Shown here: positions 17,162 to 26,690 of the stretch, one piece after another
How the letters are laid out: each line of letters begins with the position of its first letter
How positions within the stretch are numbered: position 1 is the first letter of the stretch
From: Microbacterium sp. 1S1
GTDB lineage: Bacteria > Actinomycetota > Actinomycetes > Actinomycetales > Microbacteriaceae
DNA: 64,000 nt
Direction: 5' to 3'
NCBI RefSeq assembly: GCF_008271365.1
Contig: NZ_CP043430.1
Span: forward strand, 1,116,001 to 1,180,000
Made by a program: the position numbers and the translations under genes
Notes under the pieces: model-generated
Databases searched by the model: none
Told to the model about the DNA's origin: nothing
What the model saw: the letters and a program-made list of their open reading frames with translations, nothing else

Positions 17162-17800
17162 CTACTTCTTGACGCGGTAGCCGAGTCTCTTCACGGCTTT
17201 CGCGAGGTACACGTTCGCACTGGAGGAGTCCAGTCGGGTGTGCACCAACGGCAACTGCGGGAACGAGTCCTCGGCAGGCGAGAACAGCGTCACCATCGGG
17301 CCGAAGTCGATCGATGACACGTGGTAGAGCCCGTCGATGCTCGACCCAAGTTGGTCATGGATCGCATTCGCCCAGTTCCGTGTGTATCGCTTAGGCTCCA
17401 TCTGGATCGAAGAGGTCGTCCCGTTGATTACAGGCCAGTTGCTGGTGAGATCCAGTAACCGAAGCTCACGCGTCGGACGCCAAGCCGCGAGGGTGTTTCC
17501 ACGAACGCGCCGATTGATTAGTCGGCCCTTCTGAAAAACCTCGCCGAGAGCTGTCGTAGATCCAGCAGCTGCGTACATCACGCCATAATCAGCATGATGC
17601 TGCTGTGGCTCGGGATGCGGGTCAAAGCGCATGGTTCTGATCGGCCCGAAGTGCCGCAGCTCATCCCACGCCTGCGGGTGAGGACCTCTTGTAGCGAAGA
17701 CCCGCCAGAGGATCCCATCGAATGATCTCAGGTGCTCACGAGCGTCGAGTGTGAGCGGCGCCGGGGGTGTTGCGGGGACTTTCGCGTTCGACGGGCTCAC
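17162..17800 (-). CDS. RES-domain toxin (NAD-degrading family)
   Basis: 212 aa from a GTG at 17800 that overlaps the antitoxin stop by 4 nt. Family residues visible are the Arg in ILWRVFATRG, the Tyr in YGVMYAAAGS, the Glu in TTALGEVFQKGR and the Ser in HVSSIDFGP. RES toxins degrade NAD+ in the cytosol and are held by a partner with a DUF2384-like C-terminus. The partner gene is directly upstream in one operon. RES-type toxins usually have about 150-220 aa, so this one is complete. Confidence 0.83.
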   Translation of the reverse strand: MSPSNAKVPATPPAPLTLDAREHLRSFDGILWRVFATRGPHPQAWDELRHFGPIRTMRFDPHPEPQQHHADYGVMYAAAGSTTALGEVFQKGRLINRRVRGNTLAAWRPTRELRLLDLTSNWPVINGTTSSIQMEPKRYTRNWANAIHDQLGSSIDGLYHVSSIDFGPMVTLFSPAEDSFPQLPLVHTRLDSSSANVYLAKAVKRLGYRVKK

Positions 17801-18570
17801 GTGATGTCGGCGTCTTCGAGGATGTCCACTACGGGTGCAGGATCCTTCGCGGCAGCCAGCCACTCGATCGGCGTCATCCATTCCTGGGGGTCGACAGACT
17901 CATCGCTCGACCGCAAGTCGTCTTGAGGTGTAGTCATGAAGCCTTCGACGTCGGCCGGATCCCAGTCGGACGGGATCGCTCGGACGAGCAGGGGAAGGTG
18001 GGGGATCGTCGAGACCTTTTCGCCGGGAATGAACTGCCATCGAGGGTAGAGGCGGATCCTTCCCGCCCGGAAGCCGTACAGGGTGTTCTTGCTCTGGCGG
18101 TGACGCACACTGGAGGCATCGATGCCGAGGAGCGCTGCGACTTCGGATGCGGTGTAGGTGTTGGTTAGGGCGCGCACGTGAGTCTCGCGTTCGAGTTTGG
18201 CGAGCCCACCGCTGGTGACGAATGCGGCTGCCTCGGCGAACTCCTCCGGAGTGAAATCGCCGGACTCGATCAGGAAGTCGGCTTGCTGCTCTGTGAGGCC
18301 CAGCTCGGTCGATTGACGGTCGGTCATGGCATCGGCGAGCTCGTCGATGAGTGCGTTGAACACGGATACGTCGACGTTTGACGTCTTCGCCACCTGTGCA
18401 AGGCGCTCAACACCGGCTTGTACGTCGGTCTTTTCTGGGGCCTTGGTCGCCACGACGAGCTTCGGTTTCCCGTCGAGGAATCGACCTGTCGCGGTGCCGC
18501 GGTTCACAGTCGTCTCGCGGGCGGCGACGCGAGCTGAGGAGGCACGGGTGCGACTCTTCTTCACAGCCAT
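17797..18570 (-). CDS. Antitoxin/regulator of the RES toxin, with HTH and DUF2384-like end
   Basis: 257 aa from the ATG at 18570, which has a perfect GAGGAGG site 4 nt upstream; an in-frame ATG at 18591 is weaker. The N-terminus is basic. Residues 90-130 hold LTEQQADFLIESGDFTPEEF, and 140-185 an HTH-like segment (YTASEVAALLGIDASSVRHR) followed by YPRWQF. The C-terminus (EWMTPIEWLAAAKDPAPVVD) fits the DUF2384 toxin-binding domain. A related protein without a toxin partner is encoded at 22631-23281. It probably represses its own promoter through the inverted repeat at 18601-18640. Confidence 0.78.
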   Translation of the reverse strand: MAVKKSRTRASSARVAARETTVNRGTATGRFLDGKPKLVVATKAPEKTDVQAGVERLAQVAKTSNVDVSVFNALIDELADAMTDRQSTELGLTEQQADFLIESGDFTPEEFAEAAAFVTSGGLAKLERETHVRALTNTYTASEVAALLGIDASSVRHRQSKNTLYGFRAGRIRLYPRWQFIPGEKVSTIPHLPLLVRAIPSDWDPADVEGFMTTPQDDLRSSDESVDPQEWMTPIEWLAAAKDPAPVVDILEDADIT

Positions 18571-18600
18571 CTTGCCTCCTCGTGGCGGCATCTAGTTAGT

Positions 18601-18640
18601 GCGTACACGCATTATCTTACGCGCGCTTTTGCGTGTATGC
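18601..18640 (-). promoter_or_regulatory. Promoter/operator of the RES toxin-antitoxin operon
   Basis: GCGTACACGCA (18601-18611) and TGCGTGTATGC (18630-18640) form an inverted repeat with one mismatch. Between them, on the minus strand, lies TAAGATAAT, a good -10 candidate. The antitoxin start is 30 bp downstream. The rest of the gap up to 18882 holds no gene that I can support. Confidence 0.6.
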
Positions 18641-18882
18641 ATCCCCGTGTGGTGCCGAAGGTGAGAGCGGTCAAGCGCTCCTGGACCGGGAGCAGCGGCG
18701 TTGTAGGGGGCATGTCGTGCGCCTTCAAGGCGGCTCCCCAACTCTTGCCACCTTCCTGCCCGGCGCAACGCTTTCAACGCGTAGCAATCAACGAGGATGT
18801 CGTTGGCCTACGCTTGAATGCTTGCGTGGGGAAGAGCAAAAACACTCGTAGAAACAAGCGGCCTCGATCTCAACGGTCGGCG

Positions 18883-21800
18883 GTGAGCACCGTGCAACGG
18901 GAGCCAGACGCACTCGAACTGGCCTTGTCAGCGTACGATCCGGACGAGCTCTGGACGTTGATTTTCGCCGCCGCCACGTCCCCGGGCAACAGGCATCGGT
19001 CGGTGACATTGGGAAGCAGCTTCGCGGCTGCGCTACGAGCCTCCGCCGCTCCGGCGCCGGACGAGTACCAACCGCTGCCGTCGATCCAAGCACTGTCCGA
19101 TCTAGCGGCTACCACCTATGGGATCGGACTGGAGCGTGAAGATTTTATCGCCACCGACCCCACCCGAACTGTCTTCCTCGCCGTCGGCGCTGAGCCGCTG
19201 CGCGCGGTGCCTGGCCTCACCGAACGGCCGGTCGCCGACCTCACGCGTGCGCTCAGAATGGCGGAAGCGGTAGACGGTCGCCTCCACCGGCGATTTCGAT
19301 TCGGTATCGCGAACGTGGTGAACGTGGCGATGAGGTACGGCGATTTCTGCGTGCGCCACCTTGCGGACGCATGGGTACCAGCCCCGGACCTGGAGCTCAA
19401 CGATGAGGTCTCATTGCCGGACGTTGAGTATGAAGCGACGCGGGCCTTCCTCAACCTGGATCCCCTCGACCACATCGAACTCGGTGAGGCTGACAAAAGG
19501 GCGTTGGAATGGATGACGAACTCCGCAAGTAGGGCCGCGTTCGACGTGGAGAGTCTCTCCAGTCCGTTCGAAAGGTTCCTTCGCTTTGCTGACACGGCGG
19601 GTGGACACCGATGGGTGCCGCCACTCTTCATCCCGGAGATCATGGCTCATGCCGCCCGAGAGCTGGTGTCTGCGCTCGACCGAGACAGCCAAGCACGAAA
19701 GGCCCTCCGGAGCTCTTGCCTGAACCAGATCCGTCAAGCCCTGTGGCGTTTCTCCCACCAGTTGATCGAACCCCCGCCCTCCAGCGAAGGCGCCGCCATC
19801 CCGCTTCGAGGGATTGACGTTCAGTGGTTGGTACCAGTGAATCCGTCCACTTTCATCGCCGTCTCGGTCATCTACGTCCCCGACCTGGGGGCCTCGCCGC
19901 CGCCATACATCGGCTCAGTGGAGCTGGCGAAACAGGTGAGGGCGCAATCCGGCCCTGTGCCGGTGCGGATGGCGGGCGGGCGACGCGGAACCATCAAGTC
20001 GGGCGCGGAGGTCATCCCGTTGACGGTGTTCGCGGCGCCCGGTCACATCGCTGTGCCGCAGGCGGTCGGCGAGGCAAAACTCGCGCTTGAAGACCTGACA
20101 TGGATTGCGGAAACTGCCACGTCCGACGATGATCTTTACGCATTCGCGCGGGATCTGAGCGCTCCCGATTTCCCTGAGAGCTTCGGGTGGGAGGCGATCA
20201 ACTACTGGGAGCCGTGGAAAGCTAATGGCAAGTCTTTTTTCAAGGGTGGTGTGGTACCCAATGCCGTCTACTTTGAAGCGCACGCGGGCGAGGCCGAGTG
20301 GGATCGAGCGGTAGAGCTATCGGATCTCGAAGTGGCGCTCATCGGGGTTGGGCTTCCACCAATTCGAGACCTCCGAGCGGCAGAAGTCGCCCCGGGGCCC
20401 GTCGCAAACGTCGCGATAATCGCAGGCGACCCCACGTATGACGCCACCCGCGGTGTCAACACCGCGCCGAGTGTTGACGGGTGGTCGCTCGCTCTCACCG
20501 AACCCCCCGTTGCCGTGGCACGGGGGGTTCTAGAGGCAGCATCTACCGACCACCGACGGTTCGTCTTCGACTTATGCGGCGGGCTAATCTACGGCTTCGC
20601 TGCGCTTGGTGATCGATGGCGTTCCGCGCACCAGGCGATCGATGTGCCCGGATACGTCCTCTACCTCCACGTATCGGAAGCAGTCCCGGGTGAATCGTCC
20701 GGCGTGGTCACGCCGTATCTCGACCCGCATGTGCGTGCCATCGACGAACCGGTCAACGTTTTGTGGCGCATCGATGTCGAGGGCTTCGCCGACTCAGCGA
20801 ATGGAGATCCGCAGGCGGCGAATCTCCTAACAGCGGACGCAGTGTTCGATCTGCTCCGCGCGGGAGGCATGGATGTCGACACCGCAGCGGCGCTCCGCGA
20901 CCAGTGGCGCACAGCGAAACCCTTTCTCATCTTGGAGATGAAGCAGGCACGGACCACTCTCAATCACCTGCCTGATCCGTGGCGTCTACGACCCTCTGAC
21001 GAAAGCCGTATGGTTGCGGCGTTGGGGCGACGACTCCACGATGCCGGCGTTCAACCTGGCGAGTACCGAGCGGATGATGCGAATCGACTTATCCGCGAAC
21101 ATCTTGCGCCCCTTGCTCTCGAAACCCTGACTGAAGGAATCAAGAGCCACGATGGGAGCGAGGTGGTGCTGACGGGTATGGAGCAACTGGCGAGGGTGAT
21201 GGACAGCGCCATTCATCAGCAAGACGATCTATCCCGAGTCGCAGCGAATCTCTCGACCGAATGGGATCCGCTCACCCGCACGGCCGAACTCTCGGCGGAG
21301 ACACTTCAGCTTCGTCAATGTAACGAGATCGTGGTGGAAGCCGCCCTGCGCATCCTGGACAAGCCGGCGGCGACGAAGCCGATCACTCCTCAGGCATGGA
21401 GCGGTCTCCTTGCCGCCGCAGATGCGTACCTCACCGCGACCACATTGAGCGAGCGGATGTATCACCAAGTCGCGCCCGCAGTCATCACCCTCAGCCCGAT
21501 GTACGAGCTGACCGTGGACGACGATCCGCATCCCGACGCATCGGCGTGGGGCCTACGAAACGACGAACTGACCCGTGCAGCTGCGGGCATTCGGCTGCAC
21601 GGCACGCAAGACGACGACTCGCTGCAACAGGCGAACGAAGAAGACCACGTCGAAGATGCGTTCCAGCAGGCATGGGGAGCGACGTCGCAGGACATGTTCT
21701 CCACCCTCGCCGCGCTCGCAAAGTGGGAGACGTTTGAGCCAGGCAGGACGACTGCCCACGTCACCGTGGCCGAGGCCACAGTGTGGGTCTGTGATGCGCT

Positions 21801-22584
21801 GGGCTCGGGCGCGGATGAGTCGCAAAGATCGCGTGTCGAAGCTGCCATCGAGATGCTCACGAGCACGGCCGTCCAGATGCAAGCCGTGGAGTGGAAGCCC
21901 TGGCAAACGCGCACTCGGCGCCATCGGCTCCTCGTGCAACCGCTGGTGCAAGATTCGGATGGACGACTCATTGTCAGCCCCCAGTACCTGCTGACCTCCT
22001 TTCAGGTCTACTACCGCCACCTCCTCCAAGGGGTTCTTCCCTGGGCGGGAGACGTTCCTCAGCCTGTCAGCAACGCGCTTGCGGACCGCCGTGCGCGCCG
22101 CAATATTCGGTTCGAGAGATTCCTTCAGAACCGGCTAGAGGAACTCGGCTACACCACGGTCGCCCGCGTGAAACCCAACGACCACGCGCGGCTCGGCGTG
22201 CCGACTCTCACCACCGAGGTCGACCTCGTGTGCGGACGCCCTGGCGATAGCACCATCTGGTTGATCGAGGCGAAGGACCCTGCGTCGGTGCATGGATTCG
22301 CTGAGACGGCGCGACAACTGCGCACCTTCTTCCGCGACCAGGTAGGAGACCGCGGGACCAAGCCCAGCTACACAACTCAGCTCGCCCGCAAGGAGAGCGA
22401 ACTAGCGCCCCACGTCGCGAGCATTGCGACGCGTCTCGGGATCGGCGACCCCCCTGACGGCGAGGAGTTTCACCTAAGCACCCTCTTCGTAACCCGAAAC
22501 CTCACTCCGGCAAGCTACGTCGACGAGCAGTTTCAGGTTGAGACGGCGACGGAGTTTCTCGCAGCTCGAGGCCACACACATTAG
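18883..22584 (+). CDS. Large putative defence protein with C-terminal PD-(D/E)XK nuclease domain
   Basis: 1,233 aa from the GTG at 18883; the frame is open back to 18637, so the start is uncertain. The first 1,050 residues match no family I recognise; they are mostly helical with Trp-rich patches. The C-terminus (about 1080-1180) has a nuclease core: RFLQNRLEELGYTTVARV, then TEVDLVCGR and, 17 residues after the Asp, WLIEAKDP. This E/D...ExK layout is typical of PD-(D/E)XK restriction-like enzymes. Neighbours are a RES system, a second antitoxin-like gene and a nuclease-NACHT protein, so an anti-phage effector is likely. The function is not demonstrated. Confidence 0.65.
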   Translation: MSTVQREPDALELALSAYDPDELWTLIFAAATSPGNRHRSVTLGSSFAAALRASAAPAPDEYQPLPSIQALSDLAATTYGIGLEREDFIATDPTRTVFLAVGAEPLRAVPGLTERPVADLTRALRMAEAVDGRLHRRFRFGIANVVNVAMRYGDFCVRHLADAWVPAPDLELNDEVSLPDVEYEATRAFLNLDPLDHIELGEADKRALEWMTNSASRAAFDVESLSSPFERFLRFADTAGGHRWVPPLFIPEIMAHAARELVSALDRDSQARKALRSSCLNQIRQALWRFSHQLIEPPPSSEGAAIPLRGIDVQWLVPVNPSTFIAVSVIYVPDLGASPPPYIGSVELAKQVRAQSGPVPVRMAGGRRGTIKSGAEVIPLTVFAAPGHIAVPQAVGEAKLALEDLTWIAETATSDDDLYAFARDLSAPDFPESFGWEAINYWEPWKANGKSFFKGGVVPNAVYFEAHAGEAEWDRAVELSDLEVALIGVGLPPIRDLRAAEVAPGPVANVAIIAGDPTYDATRGVNTAPSVDGWSLALTEPPVAVARGVLEAASTDHRRFVFDLCGGLIYGFAALGDRWRSAHQAIDVPGYVLYLHVSEAVPGESSGVVTPYLDPHVRAIDEPVNVLWRIDVEGFADSANGDPQAANLLTADAVFDLLRAGGMDVDTAAALRDQWRTAKPFLILEMKQARTTLNHLPDPWRLRPSDESRMVAALGRRLHDAGVQPGEYRADDANRLIREHLAPLALETLTEGIKSHDGSEVVLTGMEQLARVMDSAIHQQDDLSRVAANLSTEWDPLTRTAELSAETLQLRQCNEIVVEAALRILDKPAATKPITPQAWSGLLAAADAYLTATTLSERMYHQVAPAVITLSPMYELTVDDDPHPDASAWGLRNDELTRAAAGIRLHGTQDDDSLQQANEEDHVEDAFQQAWGATSQDMFSTLAALAKWETFEPGRTTAHVTVAEATVWVCDALGSGADESQRSRVEAAIEMLTSTAVQMQAVEWKPWQTRTRRHRLLVQPLVQDSDGRLIVSPQYLLTSFQVYYRHLLQGVLPWAGDVPQPVSNALADRRARRNIRFERFLQNRLEELGYTTVARVKPNDHARLGVPTLTTEVDLVCGRPGDSTIWLIEAKDPASVHGFAETARQLRTFFRDQVGDRGTKPSYTTQLARKESELAPHVASIATRLGIGDPPDGEEFHLSTLFVTRNLTPASYVDEQFQVETATEFLAARGHTH

Positions 22585-22630
22585 ACGACGTGTGAGCGGT
22601 GCGCGCTACGCCGTTGCGTTGCCACGAGCT

Positions 22631-23281
22631 CTATCGCCACTTCTGACCTTCGATAATCCGGGCCAGAGCTGCTACGTCGCCGCCACGCCTGAACCATTCC
22701 ACAGGGCTGTGCTGACCGTCGGTGACCATGGTCGACTGCGGCGTCGCCATCAGAGCAGATACCGACATCCATCCCTTGTCTTTTACGATGTCGATGATCT
22801 CGGTTAGGTGCGGTAGGAGTTTCCCCGGCGAGGAGAGGCTGAACTGCCACGACGGAAAACGCCGGGACTGTGCAACATCGACCATGTACAACTCGCCGCG
22901 GTCGGCGGCAGCAAAGAGCGACTCTTCGTCCATATGCAAGAAGCCAGCGGCTGCGGAAGCAGATACGGTCTGGAGCACGCTCGTCAGAAGAGTGCTCGCT
23001 ACACTCGCGAGAAGACCCCCGCGAGCAACTTCGATCGATGTCGCCTCGAGCGACTCTGGCGTGAACGCCTTGGACTGGATGAGATAGCTGACCTCCTGCG
23101 GAGTCAGCTCTTCCTGATCCGCGATCGGTCGCTCTGCGCGGAGCTGGTCAGTCAGCGCTCGAACGATGAAGTCCCCGTCCGCGTTCAACCGGCCGACGGC
23201 GTCGACGAACGCCGCGATCGCATCGGTGGATGGCTGTGCCTGCCAAGGGCGGGTTCGTGGCTGGCCTTTGGTTTCATCCAT
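22631..23281 (-). CDS. Orphan RES-antitoxin-like regulator
   Basis: 216 aa from the ATG at 23281. It shares the order of segments with the antitoxin at 17797-18570: ELTPQEVSYLIQSKAFTPES against LTEQQADFLIESGDFTPEEF, then FPSWQF against YPRWQF, and at the end SPVEWFRRGGDVAALARII against TPIEWLAAAKDPAPVVDIL. No RES toxin gene is next to it. It sits convergent to the large nuclease gene and divergent from the NACHT gene, so it may regulate or restrain one of them. No strong ribosome site is seen, which fits a leaderless transcript. Confidence 0.65.
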   Translation of the reverse strand: MDETKGQPRTRPWQAQPSTDAIAAFVDAVGRLNADGDFIVRALTDQLRAERPIADQEELTPQEVSYLIQSKAFTPESLEATSIEVARGGLLASVASTLLTSVLQTVSASAAAGFLHMDEESLFAAADRGELYMVDVAQSRRFPSWQFSLSSPGKLLPHLTEIIDIVKDKGWMSVSALMATPQSTMVTDGQHSPVEWFRRGGDVAALARIIEGQKWR

Positions 23282-23563
23282 GTGCGACAGCGTAGATGAG
23301 CCTCCGCTGGAAGGGGAGGTCTCCCGGGGAATCGACGGCGCGCATCCCATAGAGCCGATGACAGTCGGCGAGATCGCAGACGTCGTCTGCTGGGCCCGGG
23401 CGCGCCTGCGGGTCTGGTTGGGGCGCGTTCGCTCGCTACCCAAGAGAACCCCGACGCTATCGAACGCCTCTGCTTGCTTGGTTCAACCGGATGGGAGAAC
23501 AGCACTGGTGCAGAATGTCACTGGAGCGCCTGTTCGGCGTCGACGTTGACCCGGAAGGACTTC

Positions 23564-26296
23564 GTGGGCCACTACAACCTCAACCGAATGGGCTGGCAGC
23601 AATTCGAGCACATGCTCCAGGCGCTCGCGAAGGCTGAGTTGGGCAATGGTGTCAGGCCGTTTGGTTCAGGTAGGGACGCGCAGCGCGACGCTACGTTCGA
23701 CGGCCGCGTCGACTTCCCGGTCGGGGCGGGCGCGAAATGGGATGGCTACGGCGTCATTCAAATGAAGTACAACGAGAAACCGGTCTCAACGACGGCTGAC
23801 TGGCGGTGGTTCCTTGACGAGGTCCGCTCCGAGCTGCGTGGCTGGCTCGTAAAGAAGAGGGTCGGCGAGAAGACGCCGGAGTACCTGCTTTTCTCCACCA
23901 ACGTCGTGCTGACCGGGACGAAAGACACTGGCGGTCGTGACCAGTTCGACCAGCTTCTTGCCGCCAACGCAGAAGACTTGGGGCTGCGTGGATGGTACGT
24001 GTGGGACTACGACGAGATTCGCGTCATGCTCGACACCCACACGTCTATTCGACAGCGATACCTAGAGCAGATCGTCACCGGCGACTTTCTTGCGCAAGTC
24101 GCCGAATTGCTCCCCGAGAAGACGGCTCTCGAGGCGGATCGGCTCGCTGGGCACGCCGTCGCCGAGCTGATCAACCGGCAATGGGTTCGAACGGGCGATG
24201 CGGGGTACAACGATGCGTCGAAAGTGACACTCGCGGACATTGCAATCGATCTGCCCTTCACGGCGGGCGTGACCGCGGACGCGGAAGGCCAGTCGCGGAG
24301 GATGACCGCCGCCGAGACGGTGCGCATCGGCGACCTCCACCTGTCAACCACCGCCGGCCGTGGGCCCCATGGGGTGGTCATCGTCGGAGGCCCGGGTCAG
24401 GGCAAGAGCACGATCGCCCAAGTGATCGCCCACACGTATCGTGTCGCCTTCCTCGCTGACACGAACGTCGAGGAGTACGGCGAGAGGGCTAAGCGCGCCT
24501 TCGATGGCCTCGACACACGGCTCAGGAAGGCGGGTATCCCGAACCCGCAGAAACGTCGATGGCCGTTCGTGATCGAACTGGCGAAGGCGGGGGCCGTGAT
24601 CGCATCCTCCCCGTCGACGTTTTCGTTGCTCACCTACATCGCCGATTCCATACTGATTCGGGGGAAGAAGTCGGACCCGAGTGCGTTGCTGGACTGGTTG
24701 CGCACCTGGCCGTCATGCCTCGTGCTCGACGGCCTTGATGAGGTGCCTGACGCGAAGATCCGCAGCCGGCTCATCGAGGCGGTCACAGCGCTGGTGAGCG
24801 AGCTGAGCTCGGAGAAGGCGGACGTGCTCTTCGTCGCCACAACACGCCCACAGGGGTATCGACGGGAGTTCGACGACGCGTTTCCCTGCACGCAGATCAC
24901 CCTGTCTGAACTCACCGAGACGGAAGCGATCAGCTACTCGGAAGCTCTCACCGCGTTGCGGGCAGCCAATGATCCAGACCTCGCTGAGCAGGTTGCACAA
25001 AGGCTCATCACGGCGGTCCACGAACGAGTCACGCAACGACTGATGACCACACCGTTGCAGGTGACGATCATGACGGCTCTCGCTGAAGAGGCAGTCGACC
25101 TTCCGACGGATCGATTCGAGCTGTTCGACCGGTACTATCGCGTCGTCTACGACCGTGAACTGGCGAAAAGCGAAGCCTTCACGGAACTGAAGTCGCTGCG
25201 CCCCCACATCGACCATCTTCACGAGCAGGCCGGGCTCAAGTTGCAGGCACGAACTGAGCGACCAGGGAACTCGGACGCTGTCCTCACGAAATCCGAGATC
25301 TCGCGTATTCTTCGCCACCGGCTCAGCTCGGCCGGATTCGAAGAGAGTGAATCGGAGTCGATCGCGACGACCCTCCTCAAACTTTCGACGGAACGACTGG
25401 TCATGCTCGTCTCTCCGAAGACATCGAAGTACGAGTTCGAAGTGCGATCGTTGCAGGAATATATGGCGGCTCGCGCGATCACCGATGGTGACGAACAGGT
25501 CGTCTTGCAGAACCTGCGCGAACTCGTTCCATCGAGTCACTGGCGCAACACGTGGCTGCTCGCGGCGGGACGCCTGCTGAAGCGTCGAGAGCACCTCATC
25601 GATGACGTCATCGACATCGTCGTTCGATACGACATTCAATCTGCCGAGTCGCCGATCACAGCCCTCGGCGCGAGCCTCGCTGGCGACCTCTACCTAGACA
25701 ACTTCGGGATCGAGTTCCCGGCGACACGACGCAAACTCCTCAGCGCCGCTGTGAACCAGTTCGCAGATCTCGCTGATGGCATGCCGGCCGGCGTTGCGAA
25801 CCTTCTGGCGACTGCGTTGGAACAAAGCGAGCGAGAGCACGCCATCGTGCTTGATGCCCTGCACGAGCTCAGCCGCGAGAACCCGTCCAACCTTGCCACC
25901 CGCGCATTGAGCGACAATCGCACCGGTATGTCAGATCTCGCCAAGCAGGCACGAACGACGTTGACCGAGGGTCGGAAGTACATTAGACCCGAACCCGGAC
26001 CGATCCACGCTGATGCGGCGATCCTCGCACGTGCTCTCGCCCGGGCATCCAACCCAGGCGCGGAGGTCCTACTCCTTGTCGAGCAACTGCAGACGCCTGG
26101 TGCTGTCTGGCGGGGACGTTCGCTCGGAGTCTCGGTCGACATGCTGATTGCCCTTGAGAGAGACGCCGCTCGCCCCGCCCTTGCAGCTGCCGCGAAGAGC
26201 TTGTCTCAGAGCAGCCCGGCAAGCGCCGCCCTCAGTATCGAGCTCCTCCGGTTGCACGCCGCGTCGAAGCTTCGAGGCGACACGTTCGCAAAGTAG
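23564..26296 (+). CDS. NACHT-family ATPase with N-terminal restriction-nuclease-like domain
   Basis: 910 aa from a GTG at 23564 with AAGGA 4 nt upstream; an ATG at 23588 is the alternative. The N-terminus (to about 110) looks like an Mrr/REase fold: GSGRDAQRDATFDGRVDF followed by VIQMKYNEKP. The NACHT module is at about 265-480, with the P-loop GGPGQGKST near 275, the Walker B LVLDGLDEVPD near 386 and the sensor ATTRPQGY. The C-terminal 400 residues are helical and probably sense a ligand. Bacterial NACHT proteins of this kind act against phage. Divergent from the orphan antitoxin-like gene. Confidence 0.78.
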   Translation: MGHYNLNRMGWQQFEHMLQALAKAELGNGVRPFGSGRDAQRDATFDGRVDFPVGAGAKWDGYGVIQMKYNEKPVSTTADWRWFLDEVRSELRGWLVKKRVGEKTPEYLLFSTNVVLTGTKDTGGRDQFDQLLAANAEDLGLRGWYVWDYDEIRVMLDTHTSIRQRYLEQIVTGDFLAQVAELLPEKTALEADRLAGHAVAELINRQWVRTGDAGYNDASKVTLADIAIDLPFTAGVTADAEGQSRRMTAAETVRIGDLHLSTTAGRGPHGVVIVGGPGQGKSTIAQVIAHTYRVAFLADTNVEEYGERAKRAFDGLDTRLRKAGIPNPQKRRWPFVIELAKAGAVIASSPSTFSLLTYIADSILIRGKKSDPSALLDWLRTWPSCLVLDGLDEVPDAKIRSRLIEAVTALVSELSSEKADVLFVATTRPQGYRREFDDAFPCTQITLSELTETEAISYSEALTALRAANDPDLAEQVAQRLITAVHERVTQRLMTTPLQVTIMTALAEEAVDLPTDRFELFDRYYRVVYDRELAKSEAFTELKSLRPHIDHLHEQAGLKLQARTERPGNSDAVLTKSEISRILRHRLSSAGFEESESESIATTLLKLSTERLVMLVSPKTSKYEFEVRSLQEYMAARAITDGDEQVVLQNLRELVPSSHWRNTWLLAAGRLLKRREHLIDDVIDIVVRYDIQSAESPITALGASLAGDLYLDNFGIEFPATRRKLLSAAVNQFADLADGMPAGVANLLATALEQSEREHAIVLDALHELSRENPSNLATRALSDNRTGMSDLAKQARTTLTEGRKYIRPEPGPIHADAAILARALARASNPGAEVLLLVEQLQTPGAVWRGRSLGVSVDMLIALERDAARPALAAAAKSLSQSSPASAALSIELLRLHAASKLRGDTFAK

Positions 26297-26372
26297 TCAC
26301 ACCGCCGTCGCGCACGACTCAAGCACAAGCACAGCTGAGAAGCACGCAACGTTCGGCAACTAGAATCATGCC

Positions 26373-26690
26373 GTGACCGCTCAGCCTGCACCGAAGCCTC
26401 GGCTCGGAGGTGCGCTCGAGCGCGGTGCGGCCGAGGAACTTGCCCGCACGCTGCGAGCTGTCGCCGACCCGACTCGCCTGCAGATCTTGAGCATCATTCT
26501 GGGATCCGCGGACGAACGTGCGACTGTCGGGCAGCTGGCGGACATGCTCGGTTTGCGGCAACCAACGGTGACGCACCACGTCCGGATACTCCTTGATGAC
26601 GGGTTCGTCACGAGGGTGCAGGATGGCAAGCTCGGATGGATCTCCGTCCATCCCGAGCGTCGTGCCGCGGTCGAAGATTTTCTCCGATGA
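26373..26690 (+). CDS. ArsR-family HTH regulator
   Basis: 105 aa, GTG start. The winged helix spans residues 20-95: LRAVADPTRLQILSIILG, then LGLRQPTVTHHVRILLDDGF as the recognition helix. The usual CxC metal motif of the classic ArsR helix is absent, so the ligand may be bound elsewhere or differ. Its stop overlaps the start of the arsenate reductase fusion (ATGA), so they are one operon. Confidence 0.8.
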   Translation: MTAQPAPKPRLGGALERGAAEELARTLRAVADPTRLQILSIILGSADERATVGQLADMLGLRQPTVTHHVRILLDDGFVTRVQDGKLGWISVHPERRAAVEDFLR

